Source: Nemopilema nomurai (taxonomy: Eukaryota; Cnidaria; Scyphozoa; Rhizostomeae; Rhizostomatidae). Taken from it: 64,000 nucleotides of DNA. The stretch spans positions 62,001-126,000 of the forward strand of contig ML133453.1 in the NCBI GenBank assembly GCA_003864495.1. Reading direction: 5' to 3'. The notes under the pieces are model-generated. The model saw only the letters and a program-made list of their open reading frames with translations, ran no database searches and was not told where the DNA came from. A program made the position numbers and the translations under genes. This document shows, one piece after another, positions 23,149 to 35,460 of the stretch (its first letter is position 1; each line of letters begins with the position of its first letter).

Positions 23149-25648
23149 ATGAAATATTCTGTGATGGTAGCCAAGACTCGTGGTAAACTAATATCTTTGC
23201 AAACCTGTAAGAGGGGTATGCACTTTGATTATGAGCGGGCAACGGGTGCTGAGAATGCAAAATGGCTTGAACTAACGGGAAGACAATCGATGGAGAGATT
23301 TATTCCGTTGACAAGGAAAGCACTTCTAAAAGCCATCCTTGAAGACAAAGAAATGGTCTCATTGAATGAACTGGACAAGTTCCAAAAACTTGCAACTGGA
23401 ATTGATTCATTATTATATGTTAATTATAAAAGGAAACTTGATGCTATGAAGGTAAGTTTTCAGCTGTGTACTAAAATTTCTTGCAAATATGTTGAAATTA
23501 ATGCAAACTTTGAATTATTTTTTAATGCAAACCTTGCTTTCAGCTTAGAAGGTGGTGATGTAACATGTACACTTCTTGTCTTGTAAAGAATGTTCAATTT
23601 CATTTCAGAGTTTGTACAATCCACTATCACCTGATAGAGACACTTTGCAGATGAAATCATTTTCAACTACTGAGCTCAAAGCCAGAGAAACAGAGATTCT
23701 CCTTCACCTTGAAGAGTTGCTGAGTGAAGCAAGTTTCTATAAATTACCACAGAACATAATGCTTGAGGCAATTGGTGAGGAAAATGTTGCTGAAAAAATG
23801 GTTGTCAAAGTTTCACCAGACAATTATGCTACCTTGCAGTTTTGGGTCATAGGAATGGATGTTGTACCATTTGATGATAGGCCATGGTATGTGATTGCAG
23901 AAGAGAGAGCAAGATCGTACAAGAGCCAGAAATTGAGGCGTCTGGATCCACTGTCACAGTATAATTACAAAAGATCATTTACTGCGCAAGTCCGCTCAAA
24001 TTTATGGAAGAAGGCAAGACCTTGACTTCCTTATTTTGAAAAAGGCAACCATTCAGGCAATGTTTACAGCTGATTCCTGATAACTCAGAAAAAGTTTAGT
24101 CCGGTATCTTTTTAGTTTAGTTGGGTTGAATTTTGGCTCTATAGCTATAGCTCTATAGCTATTGAATTTAGCTCCTTTTATCTAGAGGTTTTTTATATAT
24201 CAATTAATATGTTGAAATTAATGTCTTCAACCAACTCTTTCCTCTTCCTAGTACCTTTTTCTGCCATGTCTCAATTAGTATTGCTATACTTCAGCTAAAT
24301 TCTAGATTTAAAAAGTTTTCCATATGATTCTTGGTATAACAAAATATCTATAAATATTTATGAAAAGTTGAAGAGTTGATGATTTCCTTTTCTACAGCTG
24401 TTTGGTGAAACTGTCAAACGGATAGCAAGATACAAGCGAGTTATTGTTGCTGTGAGAATGAAAACAGACTTAAAGCTTCTCATAAAAGGATTCAAAGACA
24501 TTCCATGTGAAAATTTAGAGTTTTTATTACCAGATGGCAAAGTGAAAATGGGAAAATTAGACAAAATTAGGCTGTTTGTCCAAAGTTCACTGATAATCAC
24601 TTTTGTGCTTGCAACAACTGTGTCTAACCTCATTGACTTAGAGCTGCAGATAAGTTTGGTTTTGGCAATATCATCAGTACTAATATTGGCAAGGAATGCA
24701 GCAATCTACAAACGCATGCGAAATAGACATTTGCTTGACATTTCACAAACTCTTTATTTTAAAAGTGTTGCCAGCAATCATGCATTATTGGCACTTATTG
24801 TTGATCGGGCTGAAGATGAAGTGTACAAGCTTTCTCTCCTCATTTATGCCACATTGCACCAAATAAAATGTTCACCAACTCTAGGTTTGTGAAATAAAGT
24901 AATTTATATAATGATTTGTTTTATGATTCTCCTTTGCATAATGTCTTGTAATGTTCTATGTTTAAGTTAATTATTAGATTTTAAAGTTGATCCTTAGGAT
25001 AATAATGTTGATCCTTAATGACATTTGTCTATTACCTACATGTTCTTTACTGTAACCCATCCAACATGAAGTTATGAAGCGAATCAATGTATGTTTATGT
25101 ATATTTTTTATATATTGTTATGTATGTATTATATATATTAACATTATCATTATCTAGTATGTTAAATTGGTTTGGCTTAATTGGTAGTTCAGTGCAACTT
25201 AAGAATAGAAGCAACAATGGATATGGGGCATATATTAGTATTTCTTTTGTCCATGTGATAATTTTTTATTAGAGGGGAATATTTCCCTAACTATTCATTA
25301 ATGTTCATTTTTTCAATAGAAAAGAGGTTTCCAACAGGTCTATCAGATGGGAATTTGGAAGAGCTGATAGAAGTCTGGTTGAAAGAAAGATTCAACATTA
25401 AAGTCAACCTTGATGTGAGAAGGGCACTGCATTACATGAAAGACTGGAAGATTGTAGATGAAATCTTTGTTGGGGGAAAAGCAAAGTACTTTGCTGTGGA
25501 TTTAGACGAAGCACTTATTGTACTTCCACATATGAAAAGACCACCATTGATACATCAAGCTGATTTACTAAATATTGATATGGAAAGAGACATCGAAGAT
25601 GAGACACCAGCTTATTTGAGCCAAGACAAAGGATACAGCTGGTATTAG
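23149..25648 (+). CDS. TMEM143: TMEM143 orthologue (DUF3754), mitochondrial membrane protein
   Basis: Four exons join in frame to 507 residues: 23149-23451, 23609-24013, 24398-24884 and 25320-25648. Intron 2 is a GC-AG intron with a strong AAG/GCAAGA donor. The N-terminus (MKYSVMVAKTRGKLISLQ) is basic and lacks acidic residues, like a mitochondrial presequence. DUF3754 hallmarks follow: ERFIPLTRKALLKAI, LYNPLSPDRDTL just after the first junction, FKDIPCENLEFLLPDGKVKM, and then two hydrophobic segments (about residues 285-330) as in TMEM143. The C-terminal part (LIEVWLKERFNIKVNLDVRR, then ALHYMKDW) matches the family's end. The vertebrate protein is somewhat shorter (about 460 residues). Its biochemical function is not established. 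A 12.5 kb transposon ends 30 bp before the ATG. Confidence 0.93.
24014..24397 (+). other. GC-AG intron of TMEM143
   Basis: The exon ends TGGAAGAAG and the intron starts GCAAGACC. The acceptor is TTTTCTACAG, and joining gives the in-frame LWKKLFGETVK. No GT donor nearby keeps the frame, so this is a natural GC-AG intron, a minor class with consensus AG/GCAAGT. Confidence 0.8.
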
Positions 25649-26348
25649 TGATTTAAAGTAACAAATGATATAATTTATTAGCCTTTTGCTTCACTTACAA
25701 CATGAGTAGGTTGACCTGTGTATCTGCAACTTCAGAGGCTGAAAAGCTTACTTTGAATTTGATTGGATTGATTTGAAAGTTTAATGCTTCCATAAATTAA
25801 ACGCTAACTCCAAGAAAATTGGTATTCTATTGATGCTGATGATAGAAATCTTCTGGTTTACCTCCCTAGTAGTCTGGTAAATTTATGTAATGACTGAACA
25901 ATAGACCTGAATTCTATCAACATTTTCAGAATAACAGGAAAAGGGATTCAACCCTTTATTAGTGGACTCACACAACAGTTACAATAATGCCAACTAACGC
26001 CTTAGTAAGCATTCATCCATTACTATATCATTTGTGCATATCCATGGTAGCTTTCTAAAAATTCGTATTTAAAGCAATGATTATATCATCAAAAAGTTGC
26101 ATGCAAAATATCTGCCTTATTTTATGTGTTGTATCATTACTTTCAAGTCAGTGACCCACTATTCTGCCGAGTGGCATAAAGAAGAACCAGTTTTCTTTGC
26201 TGTGTGCAAAAGACAATAGATTTCATTTTTCATTTCTCAAGATGACAGATTTGACAAAACCAAACGTTCAATTACGTGAGAACAGCCTACTACATTTATA
26301 AAAATCAAGTACAATTAAACTAGTTTAATCTGTTACATGCATGCAAAC
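25649..26348. other. Intergenic, convergent 3' flanks
   Basis: No gene is seen. It holds the 3' UTR of TMEM143 and, at the right edge, the presumed 3' end of the minus-strand gene. Confidence 0.5.
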
Positions 26349-26600
26349 CTAAATTTCAGGCATTTTGTGTTGTGATGGCTCTATGTAATTGTCTATTTCT
26401 TCTCTCGATTCACATCTCCACTTATTCTTTATTGCATCTTGCTGGAAAAAAGAGCAAAACCATTTCAAACTGAATGTGCGTTTTAAAAATTCCATCAAAG
26501 TCGAAGCCAAAGGCGTGCTTTCATATTGTTGCCAAATTACCGAGGAAGGACAAATGCTATCACCAATTAAAGCTCTTAAAATCACCATTTGACAGAACAA
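26349..26600 (-). CDS. Possible terminal exon, unrecognised protein
   Basis: This frame of about 80 codons ends in a TAG at 26349 and looks protein-like (GDSICPSSVIWQQYESTPLA, then FLKRTFSLKWFCSFFQQDA). It lies on the same strand as, and downstream of, the coiled-coil exon at 27068-27796, so it could be the last exon of that gene. However, its acceptors (ACATAG or AGTAG near 26615-26630) need phase 1 while the upstream donor is phase 0, so a missing exon or an error would be needed. The product is not recognised. Confidence 0.3.
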   Translation of the reverse strand: MFCQMVILRALIGDSICPSSVIWQQYESTPLASTLMEFLKRTFSLKWFCSFFQQDAIKNKWRCESREEIDNYIEPSQHKMPEI

Positions 26601-26639
26601 TGTTTTAACTACTACGTTGACTATGTTGAAGTATAAGCA

Positions 26640-26820
26640 TAAAGTTGTGGGCGTGGCATATACGAGATGTTAGAGAATATTTCTCACTCAACTCTTTTCG
26701 AAGGGTGAACTTTCCAAGAAGGTTTTTTCAAAAAGACACTATGAAAGTGGGCTATGAGAGAAATTAGCATCCCACATCAGACTTTTAGCGTTAACTTGGA
26801 ATGTTGGCCACGCCCTTTGC
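26640..26820. repeat. Short inverted pair GGGCGTGGC / GCCACGCCC
   Basis: GGGCGTGGC near 26648 and GCCACGCCC near 26808 form a 9-bp inverted pair about 160 bp apart, with no coding sequence between. It may be a small decayed foldback element. A GGCCACGCC word also occurs near 7912. Confidence 0.25.
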
Positions 26821-27067
26821 CGAACAAAATATTTTTAGGGCCATGTAGGAAGGAAAAGAAAGAATTTTATAAGTAGAAAGAAAGGAGGTCAAATATTCTG
26901 TAATTTATTTTGATTAGTAGAACCCTGGATATGATTTCAGAACCTTTAAAGAAACCTTTCATAATCTTTAAATTTTGGCCTCCACTTTCAAATACAATTC
27001 GCCGGCCCTGTAGTTTAATGGAAAACGTGTGAGGTCTTCCACTATAACACAAAAAGTTTAGCCTTAC

Positions 27068-27796
27068 TCTTTCCTTTGCCTTCCGTCTTTTTTCTTCCTC
27101 GTACTCCAATTTCCGCTTGCGTTGCTGCCTCATCTGCTCCTTATTTCTCTCGGCCAAATCAAGCTTGTTCAGGTGCTTCTCAATCTTAAGGGCCCGGTCC
27201 GTTTCCCATGCTTCCAGGGTCTCTTTTCTTCTCTTCGCGTGCCGTTCCAGCCTCTCCTTGTTTTTCACCTCCCTCTCGTGCAGAAGCTCGAAAGTAATGA
27301 AATTCTTGTCTTTCTTACGCCCAGAATGTTGGCTCTTCCTCCTGTTCGAGTCCGGCTTTTCCTCCATCGGCTGCCTCCTTATCGGGGGAAGTTTCGTCCT
27401 GCCACAGATAGAGTCCTTCCTTGGGATATTCATAAAGTTTGAAGTGCGTACTGAGATTGCGTCGGACGAAATCGGCGGCAGTGGAGAGTATCTGTTGAAG
27501 CTAAATGTACTGTCGTCTGGCAGTATCCTTTCTGATTTATCTGCTTTCTCTTCATCCGATGAGAATATCTGTGCTCGGGAGGGCAGCGACGATTCAAAGT
27601 TCCAGTTTTCACTTTCCATCCTCTTCGCTGCTTTCGATTTTTTCGAAGTACCAGTTCGGTGCTTCTTCTGTTTCTTGTCCTCACCCACCTGCCTGATGGG
27701 GGTCTGTTTGTCCAGGACAAGGTCGGAATCACTCCCGATTTTAGAGCTCATTTCCCCCTTGACACCTTTAGTCTTGTTTTTGGTCTTTCTCTCCAT
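27068..27796 (-). CDS. Lys/Glu-rich coiled-coil protein, first coding exon
   Basis: The ATG at 27796 has an in-frame stop just upstream, so the start is well placed. The exon of 243 codons ends at a good donor (AAAGGAAAGA/GTAAGG) in phase 0. The N-terminal half is basic and serine-rich, with Lys clusters resembling nuclear localisation signals and phospho-type acidic Ser motifs (IGSDSD, IFSSDEEK). A Pro-containing middle (FNRYSPLPPISSDAI, TKLPPIRRQ) follows. The last 80 residues are a long charged helix (LLHEREVKNKERLERHAKRR, then EAWETDRALKIEKHL). The family is not recognised; it resembles generic CCDC proteins. If unspliced, the frame runs on to a stop at 26867. It lies 1.87 kb downstream of the PLC beta stop on the same strand. 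Confidence 0.65.
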
Positions 27797-29665
27797 CTTC
27801 GGTCCTTGCCCTCAAGTCCTAAACAGCGAATGCTGCGGAAATGTAGAATACACATCAGAAGAATCATTGGTATCTGACGTCATATCAAACTGCAGGCCAA
27901 CGTCACGTGCTGTATAAAACACCTATAAAACAGCTTTTTAAAAACCATTGTGGAACGAAGTAAGAATAGCATCTAAAATTGACAAACTTCCAAGCACTAA
28001 ATTTATCAAAAGACTTTTAATACTGATGGTGGTAATATCAGACAGATGTGCTAAGGTTTCCAATGCTCTAATCATGGTCGCCTTTGACAGTAGGATCAAG
28101 ACGCATTTCGTTCTGTAAACTTGAGGGAATTATATGTACTTGTAAACGATACAATGAAGACACGACCAAATGACAGAAGAGTTTCGCACGCAACTCACGG
28201 TTGACAAGGCATCATACTTGTTTACAAACAACGAGGAGACGACAAGATATACAACGTAATTGCTCTTGAAATTTTAATGCAATTCAACATCAACTTGCAA
28301 ATATTGCTGCAAAGTATGCTGTACTACTGACATCCGCAATTAACAACAATCGGAAGAACGGAATTGAGCCCGTTAACATGCGTATGGTTAACCTGCAAAC
28401 GGGGCCATATACAAACGAGGTCATTCTAATCACTACAATCACTCGTTTCTATTTCACATTTGCTTCGAAATTACTTTCTAAAATTAATTTAGACGTCAAA
28501 GATACGAATAAAATGGATAACAACACTGCATTGATGACCGAACAGCAATGTATTGAATCCTCTTTCTTTATACAAATAATTCAAAAAACAGGGAGACATG
28601 GACTGAGCTTTCATTCACAAAAACACACTTTTATATGAAATAATGAATTAACAAACTAGACGCAGGATAGGCAGCAAAACACAATAAAATTATAAAATTT
28701 AACCAAATGATGTATGGAGAGGTAAAAAATTGAATGATTGGATAACTGAAAAACCCTAAAAAGTGTGTAAGGATATCAGCCCAAAAAAGAGTGTAGCTAT
28801 TGTCCCTGTAACTTTCCAACAAAATGCATGCATACGAGAGTTGAAGGAAAGCAGTCCCGTTATAAAAAGCCATCAGCTCAGACACGAAACGGCAAATTTC
28901 ATTTCTAGAAGGTGGCACTTTACTAAGAATGGTTCTATAACAAACCTAAAAGAGACACTGTAAAAGCGAATTAAGATAGCAAAAATAAGCAAGTATATGA
29001 TAAGCATTTTGAGGCAATTTTAAAGTGACATGCTGCCCAAAAAATTGAGTCTTCATTGGTGCTTTGTGAGATTCGAAGCACAACTGAACTAAGAAATCCA
29101 ACATATAAAATTTTATGAAAGAGTGACGTGTTGTTAAAATAAGCCTTGAAATGTTTAAAGGTCATTGCCAAATTAACAAGGAATGTAAGGATGCGTGAAT
29201 GAAAAGATAACGGTTTAATTGTTAGGAAATCAAAAAACGGTCATAAAATTCCTAATGAACGAAATTCCTAACTAATATTTCCATAGATTAATGGCATATA
29301 AACTCAATGTCATGATTCTTTTGCAAGTGATGTGTATATTAAGCCGGCTATATTGAGGCAGGGGCATTGCAACTTGAAACGGGGTGTGCAGCCACACTTG
29401 AATCTATAAGCAAGAAAGGACCGATCCAAAATACTAATTTCAGTCCTTCTTGGGATGCACAATTAAACTCCCTAAATGCCGAAAGACGTCTTTGGAATCT
29501 TCATAGGCTGTTTATGGCTTCCTTGGAAAAGGGTCTCCCCCGTGCCTTGCATGCTATTTTTTAAAACGTCAAGAAGAGTCGGCAGTCAGGTTATTTATAA
29601 AGGCCATTTGAATTAACACAGTTCGTCAAATGATACTAATTGTGATATCTTTCCTTCCACTGTGA
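27797..29665. other. Intergenic between coiled-coil gene and PLC beta
   Basis: No gene is supported. Two AT-rich minus-strand frames (about 28631-28918 and 28971-29171) look hydrophobic but have no splice context. The left part should hold the promoter of the coiled-coil gene and the right part the 3' UTR of PLC beta. Confidence 0.45.
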
Positions 29666-32600
29666 CTAGATTCGCTGCGATACTTTGCTTAGCTTCACAC
29701 TATCGGTCTGTTTTGCAAGTGTCACTTTGCGAAAGATGCCTTTTTCCATATCCATGATCTATGAAATGTAAATTCGAAACAGCAGTTAGGGACTGCTTTT
29801 ACAAAAAATGAATCAATAAGTTAAAGATGGAAAGATATAAAATTAAATTAGCTAGAATAACCGGTAGCAGGTTGAGCAAGAATGGTTACCAGTGGTATAT
29901 GTGCAACGAAAAAAGCAATGCAGAGTCATTTGGGGTTTAGGCCCATTGGCCTAGTCCAACCGTTCGGTTTCAAATTAGGATCTTTACCGTCGGAAGAAAA
30001 ACCAACCCCGTAAATGTTACATAACTATAACCAACATTCTTAAGAGTATTTGCTCTAGGAAGGATTTAGAGGAAACATCGAGGCGATCATTTGAAAAATG
30101 GCCCCGAATTTTTTATGAAGGTTGATTCTCTCATACCTGGTTGTGTTCCTTCACCATCCGCTCCACCTCTTCTTTGTGCTTAAGACTCAGAGCTTCCATC
30201 TCCCTCTCATGACAACGCATCAACTATTCGAAAGAAACGGAAAATTTAACCATTTTTATAGTAGCTTAACATTAGTCCGAACAGAAAAAAAATTATATAT
30301 ATACCTTAAAATGAATTGTTCGTGTTATTTCTAAACAAGATTTCACGAAGAATAAAATCTCAAAGATTACGAATCATCGTGCACATTGCATTTACATGAA
30401 CAAGATGCAGTTGACTTTTTCTAATTACGCTTTTGGATTGAACACACCAAAAATGCTTATTGCTTGTCAATGAAACCATTCCTTATCGTGTGGGTTAAAT
30501 TCCCTTCATTCTACATCGTGGAGTTCAAAGCGTTTCAACTTTCAAGCGTGTGGTAGTTTTAATCAGTGAACAATCGATTCATTAAACCAGCACAGAGTTA
30601 CTATGAAAATAGATTCGATCTATCTATTCTTTAACTTTCCAGGTGATAAAAGCAATATTGCTTTGTGCAAACTTTGAACACAAAAAACGATTAGTGCATC
30701 GATATTCACAATTCAAAACCATAAAGTGATTTGCTTACTTCCAACTAAGTGACAAGGAATTAAGTCAAAAACGAGAAACAGAATCGGTGAAATGGTCGTA
30801 CCTCTTGTCTTTCAATGATGAAAAGAGTCATATTCTGCTTATCTCTTTCCCTCTGTAACCTGGTTAAACGTTATCCATTATTAAAACAATCAACACATCA
30901 TATAAAACAATGGCTTGAGGTAAACTCTGTGATAACAGCTCTTAGTCATTCTTCAAATAGTCTCCATGCGGAGTAAGGGTGGTATCAAATGGCCTCTGAC
31001 AGGCGAACGGATAACTGTTACTTCAGTAATGCAACACAGATAGAAGTTTTAATATGGATTACCTTTCCTTTTCCTCCTTGCTTTTTATGGAACGATCCGA
31101 ATTAAGGTTCTTTGACTCTTCTATTGACTGCTTTGCTTGCCTCTTTTTAAGTTCAGCCATCTCTCTACAACCAAAGCAAGAAATCGATCAACATAAAGTC
31201 AGCATCGAAATTCGACAGATTATTTGTGGACGCAATGACCAAATAACGACAACATATCAAATTTTATACTCCTCACACGGAAACATTTTGCAAAACCAGA
31301 CAGATAGGTGCCAATAGTACAACCAGAGTCAAGTAGGTAAAAAAATCCTCTGTCGTGGCAGAACAACTACAAACATGTGCGCCCTCGAAACAATGTTTCT
31401 TCAAAATTGACTGGTGATATCATCTAAGAACGTACTAGGACCTTTTGGTCGTTTATGCTGTCAGACTTTGGCAGCTAAAGTGTGCCGTTTTGAAGCGAGC
31501 GGCGCCGCCATTTTGTTATTGCAAATGGGGCTAGCCTCTGTTTAGGTATGCCTTGTGACGTAAAAGGGCACCAGCCTGATGAAGCTGTGGCCTAAGGCGA
31601 TGCTGTGTCAACGATAGAAACATTGGCAAAGTATATAAATTAAGATAAATAACATATAAAAACTTGTGATCACATGGAACATACTAGAGGATTGCTACAG
31701 AAAAACTAGACAAGTTTGGATCTAAACATTACTAGTTATTATTAGTGCACATCAGATTATAGGTTATGCTTGGCTTACCAGTTACCTTACCTTTATATCA
31801 AGAAATATGGTTTAGCTTTAACTTCCCACGTGATTACATTGAATTGATTTCGCAACAACTTTTTAGAATTTGATATGAGATTAAAAATACTTGTACAATA
31901 TTTTTTTATCCTGTGACCAAACACTAATCAAAAGCCAGTTAGGATTTAAATATACTGTTGCCTCTCTTACATCCTTAGCCTCTTTTCCAATGCAAACATA
32001 TGCCGCTGTTACTTCAGCGCACGAACAGAGGAAATGTTGAAAATACACTTTTTGGTACAACACCAGTTAGTTAGCCAATTTTGAAATGATATTGTTTAGA
32101 AGGTGTAGTTCTACCTTCAAGGAGCTGAGATCCCTTGAAGAGAACAAATAGTGATGCGGATAGTCAGGTGACAAGGGCGAAACGTGAACACTAACAACAG
32201 CTTTCAAAGACAGCTCCATAAAAACTCTACAAAACCAACCTATCTAGCTTGTCTTTCAATAGCTTCTCCTCATTACGCTGTGCTTGGGAAAGTAGAATCT
32301 TCAGGTACTCAAGCTGTTCTGCAATCTGGTACAGACGAAGGCCAACTCGCTCGTGGACCTGGGTTGTAGTCATGTTCTTCTCTTCTTTGCTCACCTTCGA
32401 CGCGTTCACAGCAAGCTAGTTGCAAACAGAAGAGAGCGCAATTAAACCTAAAACAGGGCTAAACAGTGCTTATGGTAAATTTGGGTTAAACTGGCAACTG
32501 ACTGAATTTCGTTCGTCGACACATGGTCAGATTTCATCAAGGAACTTGCATGCTGGTGCTAAGAAAGTAGGTAGACAATACCGACGATCAAAATGAAACG

Positions 32601-35460
32601 AGAAATCATAGCTTAGATAGCCTTTGATTAAAACAGAAACTCGAGAATCCTTTTACTTTCAAGAACCGTATTGATTTAACAAACTCCCAAAAGACATGTG
32701 TTCCTTGATATCGATTGTTAATTTCTGTTTCAAGCTGAAAAGAGCATTGTTAAGACGGATTGTAAAAAAGAGAACAATATTTTATTTCAACACTTTGATT
32801 GTACGTAGCTCCGTTTAAGAAATTAGCCTTTCCTAGGTTGCATATGTTTATAACAGGACCATTGGTAACAGCACCCTTATTGCTGAGAAGGCAACAACTT
32901 ATAGATAATCATACTGTTATTATCATTATATTATGACATAATTCTGACTAATACCAGTGAAAGGAATTATGTCACAATGAATATACTGTAGTGAAATGCG
33001 TTTTAGCATACTTAAAGGATACTAAAATATTTAAAAAACGAAAATATTATGATCCTTGAATAGATTTGTAACTTGTTAAGATCTTTGGAGTGACTCTGTA
33101 TATCAACCTTTTCATTCATGCGCTGTTCAAGGTATTGCATCTTTTGGTTATACTTCGCAAGAAGGTCGTCATTTCCATCCGGCCTGCAGAAATCAAGAGT
33201 GGTTGATGTTATTTCGTTCAAATCTTCAGCAAAAAGCTAATGGAACTGCCTTTGGCCCCTTGCTGTCTGCCTATATCTATACACATAAAGGATTGATATC
33301 GAGAAACGGTAAGACGACGCTAAGTACGCGATGATACTGAACGGCATGGGAAAGACCTTCAGCAGATGGCCTAATCGACCGTGTTGAAATAATCCCACAT
33401 TACTGTAGAATTAAAAACCTTTGACCAACCTGCAGGTCCCAGGCCTCTTTGATGCTTTCTCATACAGTCGTTCTTCAGCAAGCTTGTACTTTTGATAGGA
33501 GGCTTTAATCTTCTCCACAGTCGATTGGTTGGACTTCTGTAACTGAACTCGCTCCTACATTAAATTTGAAAACCACTCGTATTAATGAGATTGGTATCAA
33601 CAACATATGACCGATAGGAAGACAAATAACTAATAATAAGACAAATAACAAAAGACTACTAAAAAGACTATTAATAAAAGACTGATAGGAAGGCAATTAA
33701 CAAAAGATTGATACTAAGAAAGATAACAAAAAACTGATACGAATAAAAATAACAAAACATTAACAAGAAGACAAATAACAGAATTGATAGGAGGACAATG
33801 AACAAAGGACTGATATAAGTCATATAACAAAAGACTGATAGGAAGACAATTAAAGAAAGATAAAAAAAGAAGACAAATAACAAAAGATTACTAAAAAAAT
33901 AACAAAAGGCTGATAGGAGGACAATTAACGAAAGACTGAAATTAAGAAAAATAACGAAAGACTTCTAAAAGACAAATAGCCAAAGACTGATATGAAAAGC
34001 TAAAAACTCGAGCAAAAACACTAACTAAAACGTGAACAAACAAAATACCGAACAATTCAGGATCGTAAGCGTGAAGATATTGTCAGCCATGCTGTGGACT
34101 AACCTTGTCGTGCCTTTTCTCGAGCATGTCGACGTCCTTTTGATGCTTCTTAACCAGCTTCACGAATTGCTAAAATGACAAGAAGGCGTCGTCAAACACA
34201 TACGAATAGGGCAAGATGAAGAGATTACACGGATTACCAAGATCTAACAACATTCAGTCGGGCCATGGTTGGCATTCTTAACTCTGAAGCATCAAATAAT
34301 CGTTGAAAATCCCCTGCGATGACTTACAAAAGAGCAGTGCACTCGGTTCACAGGCGTGGAAAATACATTTGGAAAGTCATCTCCTACTGGCAGCCGAACA
34401 ACTTTTTCCTGGTTCTCTCACATACACCCCATAGTTCCCATTAAAGGAGAAAGACAAGGCACACAATTAGTAGTTTATGACATTCCGATGCCTACGTTCT
34501 AAACCGTTAAGTTGCTGCCATCGATTAAAACGTTATCTGCATAGACTAATCTGTGTTGAAGTTAATAAAACTGCTACCTTGTCACTTTTCAAATCTTCAA
34601 ATGAAACGGGGACATCAACTTTCTCTTCACCTACAATAAAATGCGCGTACAATGAGCTCAAACATGAAAGACTGTAAAGGAATATTTCAGGAATATCAGA
34701 GCAGGACTTCAAGCAAGCAGTATATGCCTCGCTCCAGTGGCAACACCGAAAACAAAGGCAGACCCACCCTCTCCGAGGAGAACAAGGTTAGTTCCACTGC
34801 CAACTTTTGCAAACGATTTACGGTTCTCCAGGCCATGGAAAATCGGGCTTCCGATAGAGGAACTGATTGAGAAAAGCGACGTTATGGACTGCTTGCTGTG
34901 ATTAGAATATCCAATTGACTCCTTGGATGAAAATACATCCTGAAAATGAGATAAAATCATTTCAAGTGGACAAATAACAACCACAATAAATAATGAATAA
35001 TTCAAAAGCTCCAATCCTTAAAGATGCATATGAGATAAATTTATCTTTATATAAGATCAACTAACAAAGGTATGAGAAACATTTCTTGGCATTAATGTGA
35101 TTTAATAAATGATAAACTATAATGTCCAGGTAGAATTTACCATACTGGAAATACACTTTAATTTAATATAATATATGTAAAATATCTACATATACTAATA
35201 TTCATTGATTTTGTTGGTGTTCGGACACAAAACTGGCCTATGACATAAAGTTACAGGACAAAGCTACCGTGGCTTAAAACTAGATTATAAGGCTCAGCGT
35301 AGCCTCGTGTCTGGATTGCCTCCTTTCCAAGATAGTGAGCTCAATAGAGAGAAACAAAGCTAAAGGCGTACGTCTTCCATTTCTGCGATATCGAAAACTT
35401 GCATCTGCTCTCTTCTCTTGTCAACCTCCGTTTGATACTTCATAGGATCAAATAGGCGAT
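29666..35460 (-). CDS. PLCB4: PLC beta exons 26-36: C-terminal linker and coiled coil
   Basis: Exons 35460-35372, 34939-34768, 34630-34578, 34169-34104, 33554-33430, 33183-33108, 32415-32240, 31164-31063, 30850-30802, 30223-30137 and 29758-29666. After [20 protein letters not shown] comes a Ser-rich segment ([20 protein letters not shown]), then [10 protein letters not shown] and a long charged helix that includes [20 protein letters not shown] and ends KVSQRI before TAG. Exon 34 uses the TTACAGAG acceptor. The coil drives membrane binding and dimerisation and is needed for Gq GAP activity in the family. Confidence 0.88.

Noticed and set aside
25087..25272. Plus-strand frame inside TMEM143 intron 3
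   Set aside because: AT-rich, Tyr/Leu-rich chance frame between well-defined exons.
27117..27917. Plus-strand frame of 266 codons rich in Ser, Phe and Leu
   Set aside because: It is the antisense shadow of the coiled-coil exon on the minus strand.
28631..29171. Two hydrophobic minus-strand frames
   Set aside because: AT-rich sequence gives Phe/Leu/Ile-rich frames by chance; there is no splice context or motif.
32690..32750. Extra PLC beta coil exon ([10 protein letters not shown])
   Set aside because: The acceptor is good and the residues resemble the family, but no usable GT donor follows and the flanking exons already join in phase without it.
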